Origin: Acinetobacter apis
GTDB taxonomy: Bacteria > Pseudomonadota > Gammaproteobacteria > Pseudomonadales > Moraxellaceae
DNA length: 64,000 bases
Assembly: GCF_900197575.1 (NCBI RefSeq)
Contig: NZ_FZLN01000004.1
Span: forward strand, 92,574 to 156,573
Direction of reading: 5' to 3'
Positions within the stretch are counted from its first letter, which is position 1; every line of letters begins with the position of its first letter. The notes under the pieces were generated by a model. It searched no databases and was not told the DNA's origin. It saw only the letters and a program-made list of their open reading frames with translations. The position numbers were made by a program, and so were the translations under genes. Below are positions 48,921 to 60,889 of the stretch, in pieces.

Positions 48921-49535
48921 TCACTTGGCATGAAGCTGTTTTATATGTTGTTGTAACCATTGCAAAGCAATAATAACAGGAGCATTTGTAAGCGCATGTT
49001 GTGTAAATAGATCATCTAGTTCGTGATAGTGAAATAGATGTACTTTAATATTTTCCCCTTCATCTTCTAAACCAAAAATACTGCCATCTTTTGGAAGTTC
49101 AGCTTGTGCTGTGTAAAGATGAAAAATTTCATTTGAACCGCCAGCTGACGGGAAAAAAGTAAACAGGTGTTTTAAATCTCGAATTTCACAGCCTGTTTCT
49201 TCTACACTTTCTCGGTATAAACATGCTTCTGGAGATTCATCCCCATCTAATAAGCCTGCCACAACTTCTAAATGCCAAGGAGTTTGTGAAAGATAATCCA
49301 CTGCACCCACACGAAATTGTTCGATCAGTAAAAAACGTTGTTCTTCATCGTTATATACCAAGACCCCAGCTGCTTGTTTACGTAAAACAATTTCTCGGTC
49401 AACAACGGCTGAATATTGATCCCCATCAAATAAACGGTACTTGAGTTGTACTTTTTCAAGATGAACAAACCCTTTATAGAGTGTTTCCCGTTTTAAAATT
49501 TCAATATCTTCATGCGTATAACGTTTTTTAACCAT
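48921..49535 (-). CDS. nudF: ADP-ribose pyrophosphatase (NudF)
   Basis: A 204-residue Nudix hydrolase. The Nudix box runs from GLLDGDESPEACLYRES through VEETGCEI. The N-terminal beta extension (FVHLEKVQLKYRLFDGDQYS) fits the ADP-ribose group. It splits ADP-ribose to AMP and ribose-5-phosphate. It leads the nudF-cpdA pair. Confidence 0.92.
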   Translation of the reverse strand: MVKKRYTHEDIEILKRETLYKGFVHLEKVQLKYRLFDGDQYSAVVDREIVLRKQAAGVLVYNDEEQRFLLIEQFRVGAVDYLSQTPWHLEVVAGLLDGDESPEACLYRESVEETGCEIRDLKHLFTFFPSAGGSNEIFHLYTAQAELPKDGSIFGLEDEGENIKVHLFHYHELDDLFTQHALTNAPVIIALQWLQQHIKQLHAK

Positions 49536-49691
49536 TACTTTTCGGTGGTTGTTTAAGCAGATGAGATTATGCTATCTGAGTTAAGTTGGTTAATAAATAT
49601 TTAATTTATAGACTTATGTGATAGTTCTCACATAAAAAAATTTTATTATTAAATGGTACAAAATATAATTTTATAGAGCTTGGTCTTAAGA

Positions 49692-49723
49692 CAAAAAAAG
49701 ATGACTTGTTTTCCAAGTCATCT
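49692..49723 (-). terminator. Terminator after thiC
   Basis: A 10-bp perfect stem, agatgacttg (49699-49708) and caagtcatct (49714-49723), with a 5-base loop. On the minus strand it is followed by seven T, so it ends the thiC transcript. Confidence 0.88.
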
Positions 49724-49745
49724 GTTGTGATAGACAAAATGCAGG

Positions 49746-51590
<1,845 letters not shown>

Positions 51591-51631
51591 TTATGTCACA
51601 TGACATAAAGGCAGACCGCAGTTTGAGGGTG

Positions 51632-51734
51632 GCTTGATTCCTACGCAGGTGTTAACCTGATCAGGTTCAACGGTACTCACCCTTAAGATAAACTCAGGTG
51701 ATCTCAGCGAGTTATTACTCGCGCTCCGTCAAGC
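51632..51734 (-). promoter_or_regulatory. TPP riboswitch (THI element) of thiC
   Basis: On the minus strand all conserved parts are present in order: P1 arm GCTTGA (51729-51734), CTGAGA (51702-51707), TTGAACCTGATC (51659-51670), GCGTAGGAA (51638-51646), and closing P1 arm TCAAGC (51632-51637). About 95 bases separate it from the thiC start. An inverted repeat tttatgtca/tgacataaa at 51590-51609 lies in that leader and could be part of the switch. Confidence 0.95.
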
Positions 51735-51783
51735 TCTAGCCCAAGAGTAGCATGTTTTATTTCAAAATGTTAAAGCAGAAATA

Positions 51784-52884
51784 TTATTTTTGTGGAGACA
51801 CCGAGGTCACGCCACCAATATGGGTCACACAAATAGAATCACTAAAACAATCACGATTAATGTGGGTGCTATCAAGTGCAAGCGGGTCATATAAACCGAT
51901 ATATTGGTCTAGCTGACGCATATTTTTAATATTCTGTTGACTTTTAGCACGTGTTTCAACGGGACTGAGCGTAACAGGAATATTTTGATTTCTTTCACTC
52001 AGTGGTAAGTGAATAAATTTTAAAAATTTAATCGCTTGCTGCGTCAAAACACTTTGACTTTGATTGGCAGCAATGGCTTTAATTTCTTGTAAGGCTTCTG
52101 GGTGAATACTGTCTTCATTTTCATAGTTGGTTGAGATTGGCATGTTGGCCAAGCCATGAAATAAAAATCCAGCATATGCCAATTGCAAGCGACGTGCATC
52201 TTCAATAAACATACTGTTTGGGTATGTTGAGGTATAGTTTTCCCAAAATTGAGCACGATCTGCAATTTCTGACCAAGATAAGTTAAATGTATTATCTGAA
52301 ACAGCCGGCTGCTGATTTTGTTCCGCCAAATGCGTGATAAAAATTTGCTCTGCTTTAGGTAAAAACGGCGCAAATATATCTTTTAGGTAGTCAGGTTTGC
52401 GGCGATAAGTCCATTCATGCCCACCTGCATTATAAATTTCATAATACGATTGACCTTGATACTTTAATAAGTACTGATCTCTTAAACTGGTTCTAGCAGC
52501 CTGTTGAATACGGGTTGGTGAGTAAATATCAGTATTGGATAAGAGCTTTTGAAAATTGGCTTCTTGCTCAGAAGTTCGATTCATATCTGCAGACAAAAAG
52601 CGCTGATACATGGCAGTTGATGCATAAAGTAATAAGACACGGTCATCCATGGCCAAATGCGGTAAACACTGTGTGATATGAAAATTAATCTGATCAAGCA
52701 TGACAACTGTACTATGACTATTGATTTGCTGAATCTGATCTCTTAATGAATCACATGTGTCTTTTGCTAAAGGCAAAATATGTTCAGAATGTTGATCATT
52801 TCGATCTATAGGCAAAGGCAATTTATAACAGCTTGTCGAAAATAAACCGATGACCACAGATAAAATAATGACCTTGCTTTTCAT
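51784..52884 (-). CDS. Hypothetical lipoprotein
   Basis: About 366 residues starting at ATG 52884 (MKSKVIILSVV); five more codons upstream are in frame. The N-terminal hydrophobic stretch ends in LFSTSC, a plausible lipobox. The rest is helical and rich in Gln, Asn and Asp, recalling outer-membrane-anchored periplasmic proteins, but I recognise no family. There is no partner gene: thiC lies downstream behind its riboswitch and phoU is divergent. Confidence 0.7.
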   Translation of the reverse strand: MKSKVIILSVVIGLFSTSCYKLPLPIDRNDQHSEHILPLAKDTCDSLRDQIQQINSHSTVVMLDQINFHITQCLPHLAMDDRVLLLYASTAMYQRFLSADMNRTSEQEANFQKLLSNTDIYSPTRIQQAARTSLRDQYLLKYQGQSYYEIYNAGGHEWTYRRKPDYLKDIFAPFLPKAEQIFITHLAEQNQQPAVSDNTFNLSWSEIADRAQFWENYTSTYPNSMFIEDARRLQLAYAGFLFHGLANMPISTNYENEDSIHPEALQEIKAIAANQSQSVLTQQAIKFLKFIHLPLSERNQNIPVTLSPVETRAKSQQNIKNMRQLDQYIGLYDPLALDSTHINRDCFSDSICVTHIGGVTSVSPQK

Positions 52885-53170
52885 ATAGCGATGCGTCATA
52901 TATTCCAGTCAATTGATGTACTTAATGGATATATACTCATTATGCATGCCTTTATTATTTTAGACTGTAAAGGAATGACGACTTTTAGTTAAGAGAATCA
53001 ACACGAATTTACATTTCACTCAATTGGTAATAAAACTCCTATATTCTACATACCTACAGCTTTGTTATATTGAGCGCAAATCTAGGCAGATATTTATGTC
53101 ATAATTTTGTCAAAACAAAATGGTTAAATCTCTCTGCTGCATCATACATCTCAATATTTTGGAGATCACC

Positions 53171-53896
53171 TTGAGCTTGAAAAATCCGATGTTAGCTCAT
53201 CATATATCATCGCAGTTTAATGAAGACCTACAAGAAGTAAATACTAAGTTTATGTCGCTTGGTGGGTTGTTAGAGCAGCAAGTGGCGGATGCAATTCATG
53301 CCTTACTTGATGCCAACATTACATTGGCTTTAGAAGTTCAAGAAAAAGAAAATATTGTTAACCGCTTTGAAACAGAAATTGATGAAAGTTTAACAATTAT
53401 TTTAGCGCGTCGTCATCCTGCAGCAATTGATTTACGTATGGTGATTGCCATGAGTAAAGCCAATACAGACTTAGAGCGAATTGGGGATGAATCAAACAAA
53501 ATTGCAAGCATTGCTAAAGAGCTGTGTGAAGCAGATGGCAGCACACGCGGATTTATGGAAGCACGCCATATTGGTAATCAAGTCCGAGTCATGTTACATG
53601 AAGCATTAGATGCTTTTGCACGTTTAGATGCAGAGCAAGCGTTAAGAGTGTTACGTGCAGATGCCGATACCGACCGAGAATATCAGTCTGCAACACGTAC
53701 TTTAATGACTTATATGATAGAAGATCCAAGAAAAATATCACAAGTGATTCAAGTACTTTGGGTACTTCGTTCTTTAGAGCGCATTGGGGATCATGCTCGC
53801 AATATTGCAGAGCAAGTGATTTATATTGTGAAAGGTTTTGATGTAAGACATACCAGTATTGATGAAGTTGAACAAAAAATTCACCGTATTGATTAA
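53171..53896 (+). CDS. phoU: PhoU, phosphate signalling regulator
   Basis: A 241-residue helical protein with the two PhoU repeats. Each has a metal-binding E/DxxxD-type helix (TDLERIGDESNKIA and LERIGDHARNIAEQV). PhoU links the Pst transporter to PhoR and keeps the Pho regulon off when phosphate is plentiful. I take TTG 53171 (preceded by ggag); the next in-frame ATG is 53189. No pst genes lie next to it. Confidence 0.9.
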   Translation: MSLKNPMLAHHISSQFNEDLQEVNTKFMSLGGLLEQQVADAIHALLDANITLALEVQEKENIVNRFETEIDESLTIILARRHPAAIDLRMVIAMSKANTDLERIGDESNKIASIAKELCEADGSTRGFMEARHIGNQVRVMLHEALDAFARLDAEQALRVLRADADTDREYQSATRTLMTYMIEDPRKISQVIQVLWVLRSLERIGDHARNIAEQVIYIVKGFDVRHTSIDEVEQKIHRID

Positions 53897-53910
53897 GGTC
53901 ATCACCAGTT

Positions 53911-54018
53911 AAAAAGCAATCATCTTATGTTTAAAGATCATTGATATACTTTTCTTTAGACAAAAAAAGATCCCAAACCTTGGGGGAGATTTGGGATTAA
54001 TATAGATGATTGCTTTTT
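53911..54018. repeat. 15-bp inverted repeat enclosing a terminator
   Basis: aaaaagcaatcatct (53911-53925) and agatgattgcttttt (54004-54018) are perfect complements, 78 bases apart. The terminator hairpin at 53961-53997 lies between them. On the plus strand the right arm ends in ctttttg and may help end phoU transcripts. Confidence 0.7.
53961..53997 (-). terminator. Terminator of the argH-yggX unit
   Basis: The stem ATCCCAAA / TTTGGGAT (53970-53977, 53990-53997) with a 12-base loop is followed on the minus strand by a run of seven T. Confidence 0.8.
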
Positions 54019-54211
54019 GTTATTGTTATAATTTCAGGAAGTGCAATCTGCTTCTCTATGTGTACATAATAATGCGTGAATTGACTTAAGTCATGACAAG
54101 TCTTGTAAAAGGTTGTGTGTTTCTATTACAAGTTTGTAATATTAGGTTATTTCGGTCAAAAAATGTTAGGTAATATGGAAATTATACGACCTAACAATTC
54201 ATTTTTCTAGA

Positions 54212-54481
54212 CTATTCTGGCTTCCAACCTTCTGCTTTTTCAATAGAGTGGTCATTTGAGAAGAATTTTTCACGCTGTTCTTCCAAAAATTGCTTTGCTT
54301 CAGGCTCAAAAACATTCAATCTTTTTTCATTAATCAATGTTGTTTGATACTGTAACCACTCTTGCCATGCTTGTTTTGACACGCTTTGTAAATACTCTTG
54401 TCCTTTAATGCCGGGAAAAGGAGGGAAATCTAAAGCATCCATATTTTGTTGATACTTTCGGCAAAATACTTGGTTTGACAT
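54212..54481 (-). CDS. yggX: YggX, iron-sulfur/oxidative-damage protection protein
   Basis: An 89-residue YggX-family protein ([24 protein letters not shown], then [18 protein letters not shown]). These proteins protect iron-sulfur clusters and take part in Fe(II) handling. ATG 54481 has aaggaa at good spacing; the longer frame to 54604 runs into argH and is a shadow. It lies 16 bases after argH. Confidence 0.93.
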   Translation of the reverse strand: MSNQVFCRKYQQNMDALDFPPFPGIKGQEYLQSVSKQAWQEWLQYQTTLINEKRLNVFEPEAKQFLEEQREKFFSNDHSIEKAEGWKPE

Positions 54482-54497
54482 ATTAAATTCCTTTGGG

Positions 54498-55925
54498 TTA
54501 GGCATAAAGTGCATTGATACGTTGGTGTGCACGTTCAATTGCAGCTTGTACTTGAGCCGGTGCAGTGCCACCAATATGGTTACGGGCGTGAACAGATGCT
54601 TCAAGAGTTAATGCTTGATCAAATACATCTTGGCCAATTAAATCCGAGAATTGTTGTAATTGCTCTAAGCTGAGTTCAGACAAGTCTTTATCTTCATTGA
54701 CGGCCAATGCCACAGCTTTACCAACAATTTCATGTGCATCACGAAAAGCAGTTCCTTTTTTAACCAAGTAGTCTGCAAGATCTGTTGCAGTTGAGAAGCC
54801 ACGTAATGCAGCTTCACGCATGATTTCTTGATGAGGAACCAATGCAGGAACCATGTCTGCAAATGCCATTAAGCTGCCACGAACGGTATCGATGGCATCA
54901 AATAAAGGCTCTTTATCTTCTTGATTGTCTTTATTGTAAGCCAAAGGTTGGCCCTTCATCAGCGTCAATAGGCTCATTAAATCACCAAAGACACGGCCTG
55001 ACTTACCACGTACCAATTCAGGAACATCAGGGTTTTTCTTTTGCGGCATAATAGATGAGCCTGTGCAAAAGCGATCAGGAATTTGTACAAATTTAAATTG
55101 TGCAGATGTCCATAAAATCAATTCTTCCGACATACGTGATAAATGCATCATAATTAATGCAGCAGCAGCATTGAACTCAATTGCAAAATCACGATCTGAT
55201 ACGCCATCTAATGAGTTTTCAGTCACTTCATCAAAGCCAAGCAGCTCGGCTGTGTAGTGTCGATCAATTGGATATGTGGTGCCTGCAAGGGCAGCAGAAC
55301 CAAGCGGTAAGCGATTTACACGTTTACGGCAATCTTTTAAACGTTCAGTGTCACGAACGAGCATTTCAAACCAAGCCAATAAGTGATGACCAAAAGTGAC
55401 AGGCTGAGCAGTTTGTAAGTGGGTGAAGCCAGGCATAATGGTGTCAGTATGCTGAGCAGCTAAACTGAGTAAACCCAGTTGTAGTTTTTTTAAAATTGTT
55501 AAGATGTCATCAATTTCATCACGTAAATATAAACGAATATCTGTGGCAACTTGGTCATTTCGGCTACGTCCAGTATGCAGCTTTTTGCCGGTAATTCCGA
55601 TGCGTTCTGTCAAACTTGATTCGATATTCATATGAACATCTTCGAGTTCAACACGCCATACAAATTGACCTGCTTCAATTTCCGCTTGAATAGTTGTTAA
55701 ACCTTGAATAATCTGGTCACGTTCAATTTCTGTTAACACGCCTACTTTACATAGCATTGTGGCATGTGCAATCGAGCCTGCAATATCTTGCTTATAAAAG
55801 CGTTGGTCAAATTGAACAGATGCTGTAAATTCAGCGACGAATGCATCCGTTGCTTCGGTAAAACGTCCACCCCACATGCCAGAGGTTTGAGATTGCGAAT
55901 CTGGAATATTTGAAGATGTGGCCAT
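54498..55925 (-). CDS. argH: Argininosuccinate lyase
   Basis: A 475-residue lyase. The fumarase-superfamily signature [12 protein letters not shown] and the [13 protein letters not shown] segment are present. It splits argininosuccinate into arginine and fumarate, the last step of arginine synthesis. It is followed by yggX and a shared terminator, and is divergent from hemC. Confidence 0.95.
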   Translation of the reverse strand: MATSSNIPDSQSQTSGMWGGRFTEATDAFVAEFTASVQFDQRFYKQDIAGSIAHATMLCKVGVLTEIERDQIIQGLTTIQAEIEAGQFVWRVELEDVHMNIESSLTERIGITGKKLHTGRSRNDQVATDIRLYLRDEIDDILTILKKLQLGLLSLAAQHTDTIMPGFTHLQTAQPVTFGHHLLAWFEMLVRDTERLKDCRKRVNRLPLGSAALAGTTYPIDRHYTAELLGFDEVTENSLDGVSDRDFAIEFNAAAALIMMHLSRMSEELILWTSAQFKFVQIPDRFCTGSSIMPQKKNPDVPELVRGKSGRVFGDLMSLLTLMKGQPLAYNKDNQEDKEPLFDAIDTVRGSLMAFADMVPALVPHQEIMREAALRGFSTATDLADYLVKKGTAFRDAHEIVGKAVALAVNEDKDLSELSLEQLQQFSDLIGQDVFDQALTLEASVHARNHIGGTAPAQVQAAIERAHQRINALYA

Positions 55926-56296
55926 AGTTACTCCGTATTGTTGTCATGTAAATGCTGAATGATCTTTAAAAACAGTAGGCTTGTAGTATTTTGAATGGGT
56001 CAAATCATTTTAGCAGATTTATGTTTTCTACTCATACCTAGAAAGCATATCTATGTCGTATCTAAAGGTGAAAACTTGTATTATTCAGTGATATGTATAA
56101 TTTATAAGCACCATAGTCATTCTTATCAAGTTTTATTTCTGCGTTATACTACACACTTATGGCAAGCTGTATGCGGAATAAAACCCATACAAAAATATAG
56201 TTCATATCAAATTTGAGGCAAGTTAAAAAATCCTGCTTGCAATTTTTTATAAGATGTTTAGTTTAAAGCATCAAGAAAGAGTGGCTTTGAGAATTT
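55926..56296. other. Divergent promoter region between argH and hemC
   Basis: About 370 A/T-rich bases. No open frame in it has a ribosome site or a recognisable product. Promoters for both genes must lie here, but I see no convincing -35/-10 pair and make no call. Confidence 0.55.
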
Positions 56297-57217
56297 ATGA
56301 GTACATTAAAAATTGCAACACGTAAAAGCCCATTGGCGTTATGGCAAGCTGAACATATCAAAGCAAAACTTGAAACCTTGCATGCTGGGCTAAAAGTTGA
56401 GCTAGTGACCTTTGTCACACAAGGGGATAAAATCTTAGATACGCCATTGGCAAAAATTGGTGGGAAAGGGCTCTTTGTAAAAGAGCTTGAAAATGCGTTA
56501 TTGGATGGCAGAGCCGATTTGGCTGTTCACTCAATGAAAGATGTACCTATGCGTTTACCTGAAGGATTAGATTTACCGATTATCTGTGAACGAGAAAATC
56601 CATTTGATGCATTTGTTTCAAATAACCATGAAAGCTTTATCGATTTGCCACAAGGCGCTGTGATTGGCACATCAAGCTTACGCCGTAAAAGCCAAATTTT
56701 GCATTACCGCCCTGACCTTGTTATTAAAGACTTACGTGGCAATGTGGGAACGCGTTTGGGTAAACTGGATGCAGGCGAATATGATGGTATTGTTTTGGCT
56801 TGTGCAGGACTAGAGCGCTTAGGTTTAGCTGAGCGAATTCGTCATTCTATTGACCCTGTGATTAGTTTGCCTGCAGTTGGACAAGGTGCATTGGGTTTAG
56901 AGTGCCGATCAGATGATGCACATGTTTTAGCATTAATTGAACCATTACGTCATTTTGAAACCGAAGTATGTGTCCGTGCTGAACGTGCTTTTAATGCTTA
57001 TTTAGAGGGTGGTTGCCAAATTCCTATCGCAGGTTATGCCACATTACAAGGCCATCAGTTAACTATGCAAGGTCGTGTCGGTAGTACAGACGGTCAAACA
57101 TTACTTAAAGCTGAACGCATTGATGTCTCTGAACATGCAACCCAACTTGGTGAGCAGTTGGCACAAGACTTACTTGAGCTTGGTGCTCAGCCTTTGCTTG
57201 ACGCACTGCATTCATAG
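56297..57217 (+). CDS. hemC: Hydroxymethylbilane synthase
   Basis: A 306-residue enzyme. [17 protein letters not shown], the active-site [15 protein letters not shown] and the dipyrromethane-attachment Cys in EGGCQIP are the family signatures. It joins four porphobilinogens into hydroxymethylbilane in heme synthesis. The hemD start directly follows its stop. Confidence 0.96.
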   Translation: MSTLKIATRKSPLALWQAEHIKAKLETLHAGLKVELVTFVTQGDKILDTPLAKIGGKGLFVKELENALLDGRADLAVHSMKDVPMRLPEGLDLPIICERENPFDAFVSNNHESFIDLPQGAVIGTSSLRRKSQILHYRPDLVIKDLRGNVGTRLGKLDAGEYDGIVLACAGLERLGLAERIRHSIDPVISLPAVGQGALGLECRSDDAHVLALIEPLRHFETEVCVRAERAFNAYLEGGCQIPIAGYATLQGHQLTMQGRVGSTDGQTLLKAERIDVSEHATQLGEQLAQDLLELGAQPLLDALHS

Positions 57218-57985
57218 ATGTTGTTTATTAATACGCGCCCAAGTGATCGGGCGCAGCAATTAACCACCAAGTTAAAAGAAACAGGCATTCAAGTGCTTGA
57301 TCTACCGCTTCTTGAATTGTCTACATTGCCTTTAGATGAGGCATTGATAAAACTGTTTTTATCATTGCCGAGTGCAGAGGTGATTGTGGTGGTTAGCCCA
57401 ACCGCAGCTGATATTGGACTTGCATATTTAAAAGCATGCCATATTTCATTGTCTTTGCTTAGTCATATTCATTGGATTGCTGTAGGTGAAAAAACAGCAG
57501 CGGTGTTAAAGAAAGCGGGGCTCAATCCCTATGTGCCTGAAGTTGAAACTTCTGAAGGCATGCTAGATATACCTGTGCTGCAACAACATGCTACTCATCA
57601 TGTGGCATTTTGGCGCGGGATAGGTGGGCGACAATTTATGATGCAACATTTGGCATCAAAAGGGTTACAAATTAGTAACTTTTTATTATATCAACGTGCT
57701 TTACCTGTATCGACGCAACAAAAACTACTACAAAACTATGCTGAAATTCAAATGTATCAGCCTAATATCTATGTCTGTATTAGCAGTGAAGCAAGCTGGT
57801 TAAATTGGAAATCAATCTGTCATCATCATCTCTCGTTCATACAAGACTGCTATTATGTAGCGCTTGGAGCACGTTTGACCACGCTACTGATGGCAGAAGT
57901 TGATCCAACGCATGTTTATGAAATTGAAAACTTGCATGCAACAACAATCAGTCAGGTCATGGTCAAGGGTCAGAAGCGCGTATGA
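57218..57985 (+). CDS. hemD: Uroporphyrinogen III synthase
   Basis: A 255-residue two-lobed protein with low conservation typical of HemD (TRPSDRAQQLTTKL at the start, VVSPTAADIGL, AVGEKTAAVLKKAG). It closes hydroxymethylbilane with inversion of ring D. It abuts hemC and overlaps hemX by 4 bases. Confidence 0.9.
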   Translation: MLFINTRPSDRAQQLTTKLKETGIQVLDLPLLELSTLPLDEALIKLFLSLPSAEVIVVVSPTAADIGLAYLKACHISLSLLSHIHWIAVGEKTAAVLKKAGLNPYVPEVETSEGMLDIPVLQQHATHHVAFWRGIGGRQFMMQHLASKGLQISNFLLYQRALPVSTQQKLLQNYAEIQMYQPNIYVCISSEASWLNWKSICHHHLSFIQDCYYVALGARLTTLLMAEVDPTHVYEIENLHATTISQVMVKGQKRV

Positions 57986-58848
57986 AAAAGTTATGGATTG
58001 GACTTTTATGTTTATCAATACTCTGGATTGCTAAGTTAACCTATGATCAGCAACAGTATACCCAGCGGCTTGATGTCTTGGAGCGCCAAGCCACCAAAGT
58101 TGAACAAAATGCAGATAATATCAATGATCAATTGATTGCTTTTCAGCGGAAAGTACAGCCGCTCACTCAGCAAGCAGATCAAGGACAAATGAATTTAGCT
58201 GTGCCTTCACAAGCTGAACAACATCTTATTTCTGACCAGCATATGGCCATTAATCCAATTGTTTTAATTCAGCAACAACTCGACTTAATTCAATTTGCAT
58301 TACAGCAAAAGCAAACGGTCTATGCTTTAGAGCGATTACAGCTTTTATCAGAAAAAGTTTTAAATTATGACTTTGCACCTGCATTAAGAGAAAGTGTTTA
58401 TACCTCGTTGCTGCAAGACCAACAAAATATCAGTCAATTTAATCTACAGCATAGCATTCAAGTTAAACATGCTTACCGTACTTTGCGTTCACTCGACCAA
58501 TTATTAAATCAGCTCATGAAGAAAAACACATTAAGTTATTCACCTAATGATGATCATAAGCACAGCGGCTTTAGTTGGTTTAGTTTACAGCCAAGCAGTC
58601 AAGCTAAAACCAATTTAATGGGGCAGTCTATTGTGATTAAAGAGGCGCAATTAAGATTGATCATTGCCAAGCAAATGATTGATGCAGGGCAATACAGTGA
58701 ATACCGCTATGCCTTAGATGATATTTTAGCGTTGTGCCATCAATCACCGATGTTAAATAAAAAAGAAGTACTCGCTTTAATTCAGCAAGCAAAGAATATT
58801 CCTTTGTATGACCCACCAAAACTCCATACTTTTGCATTACTGAAATAG
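57982..58848 (+). CDS. hemX: HemX-like membrane protein
   Basis: A 288-residue protein with one N-terminal membrane helix, then a coiled-coil, Gln-rich periplasmic domain. This layout and position between hemD and hemY mark the HemX of gammaproteobacteria, once thought to be a methylase. Its role is not established. Confidence 0.85.
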   Translation: MKKLWIGLLCLSILWIAKLTYDQQQYTQRLDVLERQATKVEQNADNINDQLIAFQRKVQPLTQQADQGQMNLAVPSQAEQHLISDQHMAINPIVLIQQQLDLIQFALQQKQTVYALERLQLLSEKVLNYDFAPALRESVYTSLLQDQQNISQFNLQHSIQVKHAYRTLRSLDQLLNQLMKKNTLSYSPNDDHKHSGFSWFSLQPSSQAKTNLMGQSIVIKEAQLRLIIAKQMIDAGQYSEYRYALDDILALCHQSPMLNKKEVLALIQQAKNIPLYDPPKLHTFALLK

Positions 58849-58856
58849 TTATTGTT

Positions 58857-60050
58857 ATGAAAAAAATCTTAAGTGCATATGCATTGGTCTTAACCACATT
58901 GGTTCTGACATGTTTACTGTTTAGTTATGGCAGTGGACTTGGGTATGTCTATTTGTTTTTTCGAGGCTGGGAATTGCAGACCAATGTCTTGGTATTGGTC
59001 ATTTTATTATGTACAGCAAGTCTGTTATTTCAAGTGGTGTGGTATTTGGCTAAACGTTATTTGTCACGTCGTCATCGCAGAACACAGCAAGTCATTTCAT
59101 TTGAGACATTGCATCCTTATGAGAAATTAGCAGTACTTTGGTTACTTGATGCTGATATTGAAAAAGAACAAATGATTCAAGATATTTTTTCTCAATCTGC
59201 ATTACTAGATACCTTAATTAAAGCATCTTTTTTACGCAAAAAAGGTGAGTATGACGCCGTATATCCTTTGCTCGAACAAACGCCTCCTGCAGCTTATGAG
59301 CTTGCTGAGTTGCATTATATTGAAACGCTTATCTTAGACCATCAGCAAGATCAGGCACTTTTGCGTTTAGAAAAACTGTCTAATCACCAACCTGCATCAT
59401 GGCTACTAAGCTTACAGCATGGTTATACGCAGTATATTGCAAAGTTGTGGGGACAATTTGCCATACAATTTCCTTGGGCATACTTGAATGCAACAACCTA
59501 TGGAAATTTAACGCCAGAAGATAATCATCAATGGTTAATCACCATTTTACAAACTTTTGATCATGCATCAACTGAAGAAAGGGATCAGTTAAAAGCACGT
59601 TATCTTGGTTTAGAACAGCAGATGGCGGAAGCGGTGTATTCAAATAAAGTATTGTGGCTAAAAATTCTAGCTCGTTTTCCTGAATTGGCGATCGAACATG
59701 AATTATTAGTCACCCATTTATTAGAAGACCGTTTTGATCAAGATGTCTTTTTTATGTGGTTTGAGCAAAAAATACTTTGTGAACATCCAAATTATGCGGA
59801 TATAGAGCAACAAATTGAAATTTGGCAAGATCGTTATATGCCAATGCCGGTATTTAGCTTCACCAAGTACTGTGTATATGAGGCAACAGGACGAATTAAT
59901 GATGCAAACAGCATTTTAAAAGAATTTCCTAACCACGTCCTCATGAATTATCTAAGAATCAAAGCCAATATAAAAAATGATAATCATTTAGTTGAACAGC
60001 TCAATCAAATATTCGAAACAGATACTAAGTTTCTAAAAATTAATATTTAG
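58857..60050 (+). CDS. hemY: HemY-like membrane TPR protein
   Basis: A 397-residue protein with two N-terminal membrane helices (SAYALVLTTLVLTCLLFSYG and LVLVILLCTASLLFQVVWYL) and a helical TPR-like remainder. It is the usual last gene of hemCDXY and is not the protoporphyrinogen oxidase that shares the name. Eight bases separate it from hemX. Confidence 0.85.
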   Translation: MKKILSAYALVLTTLVLTCLLFSYGSGLGYVYLFFRGWELQTNVLVLVILLCTASLLFQVVWYLAKRYLSRRHRRTQQVISFETLHPYEKLAVLWLLDADIEKEQMIQDIFSQSALLDTLIKASFLRKKGEYDAVYPLLEQTPPAAYELAELHYIETLILDHQQDQALLRLEKLSNHQPASWLLSLQHGYTQYIAKLWGQFAIQFPWAYLNATTYGNLTPEDNHQWLITILQTFDHASTEERDQLKARYLGLEQQMAEAVYSNKVLWLKILARFPELAIEHELLVTHLLEDRFDQDVFFMWFEQKILCEHPNYADIEQQIEIWQDRYMPMPVFSFTKYCVYEATGRINDANSILKEFPNHVLMNYLRIKANIKNDNHLVEQLNQIFETDTKFLKINI

Positions 60051-60335
60051 TATTAATATTTTTTTAAAATAAATTAATTTAAATAAAACTACTACAAATG
60101 TACGAAATAGCTTACAAAGTATTATAAATATAATAACTAATATCACAGCCTAAATGGTTATTATTAATCAAATAAAGATTCAGTTTATATAAGATAAAAT
60201 CAATCAAATTAATAAGTGGATTTGTTTTTTGAATTAACTTGATCTTTAAATTAAATACAAACTGATATACTTATTAATAATTATTTATTATGATGAGTGA
60301 AATTTAATTTTTAATTTTTTAATTGGGTGGATTAT

Positions 60336-60665
60336 ATGAAAGATATTAGTATTAATGAACTAACGGTCGATGAATTAAAACGTTTACAACAAGAAGCTGA
60401 AGCATTAATCAGTTCTAAAAAAGAAAAGGCTATTTATGATGCCTATCATAAGGTCATGGAAATCGCAGCGTCATTAGAGCTATCTATTGAAGAACTTTTA
60501 GAATATGGTTCACAAAAGCGTAAAACCACGACACGTAAAGCGGTTGAGCCAAGATACCGCAACATCAACAACCCAGAAGAAACTTGGACTGGTCGTGGTA
60601 AACAACCGCGTTGGTTAGTTGCAGAGTTAAAAAAAGGCGCTCAATTGGAAGACTTTATAATTTAA
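60336..60665 (+). CDS. hns: H-NS family nucleoid protein
   Basis: A 109-residue protein with an N-terminal helical oligomerisation part and a C-terminal DNA-binding domain (PRYRNINNPEETWTGRGKQPRWL) holding the TWTGRGKQP AT-hook-like loop. H-NS silences A/T-rich, often foreign DNA, and so may affect the comM island. ATG 60336 has ggtgg ahead; an ATG at 60327 is also in frame. The 270 bases upstream are very A/T-rich, as expected if it regulates itself. Confidence 0.93.
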   Translation: MKDISINELTVDELKRLQQEAEALISSKKEKAIYDAYHKVMEIAASLELSIEELLEYGSQKRKTTTRKAVEPRYRNINNPEETWTGRGKQPRWLVAELKKGAQLEDFII

Positions 60666-60725
60666 TTAATCTGCAAAAATGTTCATTTATTATTTTAAAG
60701 GCTTTGATTAAAATCAGCGCAATTA

Positions 60726-60790
60726 TTATAAACTGTACAGACCAGTACGCATATAAATAGTTATGATAATACAGATCTGTACGTTTATAA
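60726..60790. promoter_or_regulatory. Paired operator-like dyads between hns and the FHA gene
   Basis: Two direct copies of TACAGAYCWGTACG start at 60736 and 60770, 34 bases apart; the second contains the perfect 12-bp palindrome tacagatctgta. The whole region is also a larger inverted repeat (ttataaac…gtacaga at left, tctgtacgtttataa at right). Half-sites of this form are common for TetR-family repressors. They lie about 100 bases ahead of the FHA gene; no TetR gene is near. Confidence 0.5.
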
Positions 60791-60889
60791 GGTTAATGTA
60801 GTTTTATTTTTTATTATTGGGGTGGTTGGTGTTTGATTTAAATAAAACCAATTTAATAATACTGAACATTGTTTTGGCTTTTTAGAAAA

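Larger units (their letters stand above)
53897..54211. other. Intergenic region between convergent phoU and yggX
   Basis: No gene is supported in these 315 bases. It holds a 15-bp inverted repeat at 53911-53925 and 54004-54018 around a terminator, and an A/T-rich part with a short stem (cttgtaa/ttacaag near 54104-54134). Confidence 0.6.

Noticed and set aside
54482..54604. N-terminal extension of yggX
   Set aside because: The extra 41 codons overlap argH and lack a ribosome site; ATG 54481 has a good one.
55995..56216. 73-codon frame between argH and hemC
   Set aside because: No ribosome site, unusual composition, no recognisable product; A/T-rich promoter DNA explains it.
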